Shown: piece after piece, positions 63,990 to 64,000 of the stretch
Position numbering within the stretch: position 1 is the first letter of the stretch
Layout: each line of letters begins with the position of its first letter
From: Halorussus sp. MSC15.2
GTDB lineage: Archaea; Halobacteriota; Halobacteria; Halobacteriales; Haladaptataceae
Assembly (NCBI RefSeq): GCF_010747475.1
Contig: NZ_VSLZ01000001.1
Coordinates: forward strand, 558,001 to 622,000
Length of the DNA: 64,000 nt
Reading direction: 5' to 3'
Made by a program: the position numbers and the translations under genes
Notes under the pieces: model-generated
Seen by the model: only the letters and a program-made list of their open reading frames with translations
Told to the model about the DNA's origin: nothing
Database searches by the model: none

Positions 63990-64000
63990 TACCGTTCGTA

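Overview
The window is chromosomal DNA from a halophilic archaeon (class Halobacteria). The proteins are very rich in Asp and Glu, the GC content is high, and many genes have a TATA-like element about 27 to 29 bases before the start codon, as in leaderless haloarchaeal transcription. Archaeal or haloarchaeal families are present: GatD, SAMP1, a JAMM desampylase-like protein, split GuaAb, HalOD1, HTH-10 and DUF5802. I found no rRNA, tRNA, CRISPR array, transposase, integrase or phage gene. This looks like a housekeeping and accessory region, not an island.

Layout. 1-3605: end of a sugar ABC transporter operon (partial binding protein, two permeases, ATPase) followed by a 54-residue membrane protein. 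3675-9305: a complete fructose PTS locus in the order glpR, pfkB, ptfC, ptfA, ptsH, ptsI, ptfB, with ATGA or GTGA overlaps at most junctions; no fba follows. 9667-13475: SPW and DUF63 membrane proteins, then a PfkB sugar kinase, a winged-helix regulator, a tiny CPxCG zinc protein and uridine phosphorylase, which together suggest nucleoside ribose catabolism. 13557-21804: membrane and ion physiology (HPP/UspA protein, oxidoreductase, DUF389 protein, K+ channel with RCK domain, two TrkA-C-type membrane proteins). 21938-30416: SAMP1, an unnamed membrane protein, a GNAT protein beside a frameshifted gatD, an ArsR-like regulator next to a glycine/asparagine-rich secreted protein, and small membrane proteins. 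30430-38940: carB, a TetR-MATE efflux operon with a clear operator, an IDI-like Nudix protein, MoaB and a zinc alcohol dehydrogenase-type oxidoreductase. 39106-45637: frameshifted JAMM gene, a second copy of the unnamed membrane family, a secreted zinc protease, PspA, a hydrolase and a Tat lipoprotein HtrA protease. 45775-48711: pyrG, guaAb and a small companion. 48730-55285: methyltransferase, MBL hydrolase, cupin, PsiE-like protein, cysteine-cluster protein, Tat-exported protein and a HemAT-like soluble transducer. 55297-63989: PEP carboxylase, a double KaiC-like ATPase, a probable class I terpene synthase, a DCC thioredoxin-like protein, an LMF-type membrane protein, a HalOD1 protein and an HTH-10 regulator.

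Most notable: the uncharacterised protein at 59741-60742 carries both metal-binding motifs of class I terpene synthases at canonical spacing. An identical 27-base, hairpin-forming sequence sits in the same frame inside two unrelated conserved enzymes, carB and ppc, where it adds the same nine residues. Those two genes also share a TCGA-AAT/AT-TCGA palindrome upstream. Two conserved genes (gatD and the JAMM gene) are each broken by what looks like one missing G or C; sequencing error must be excluded first.
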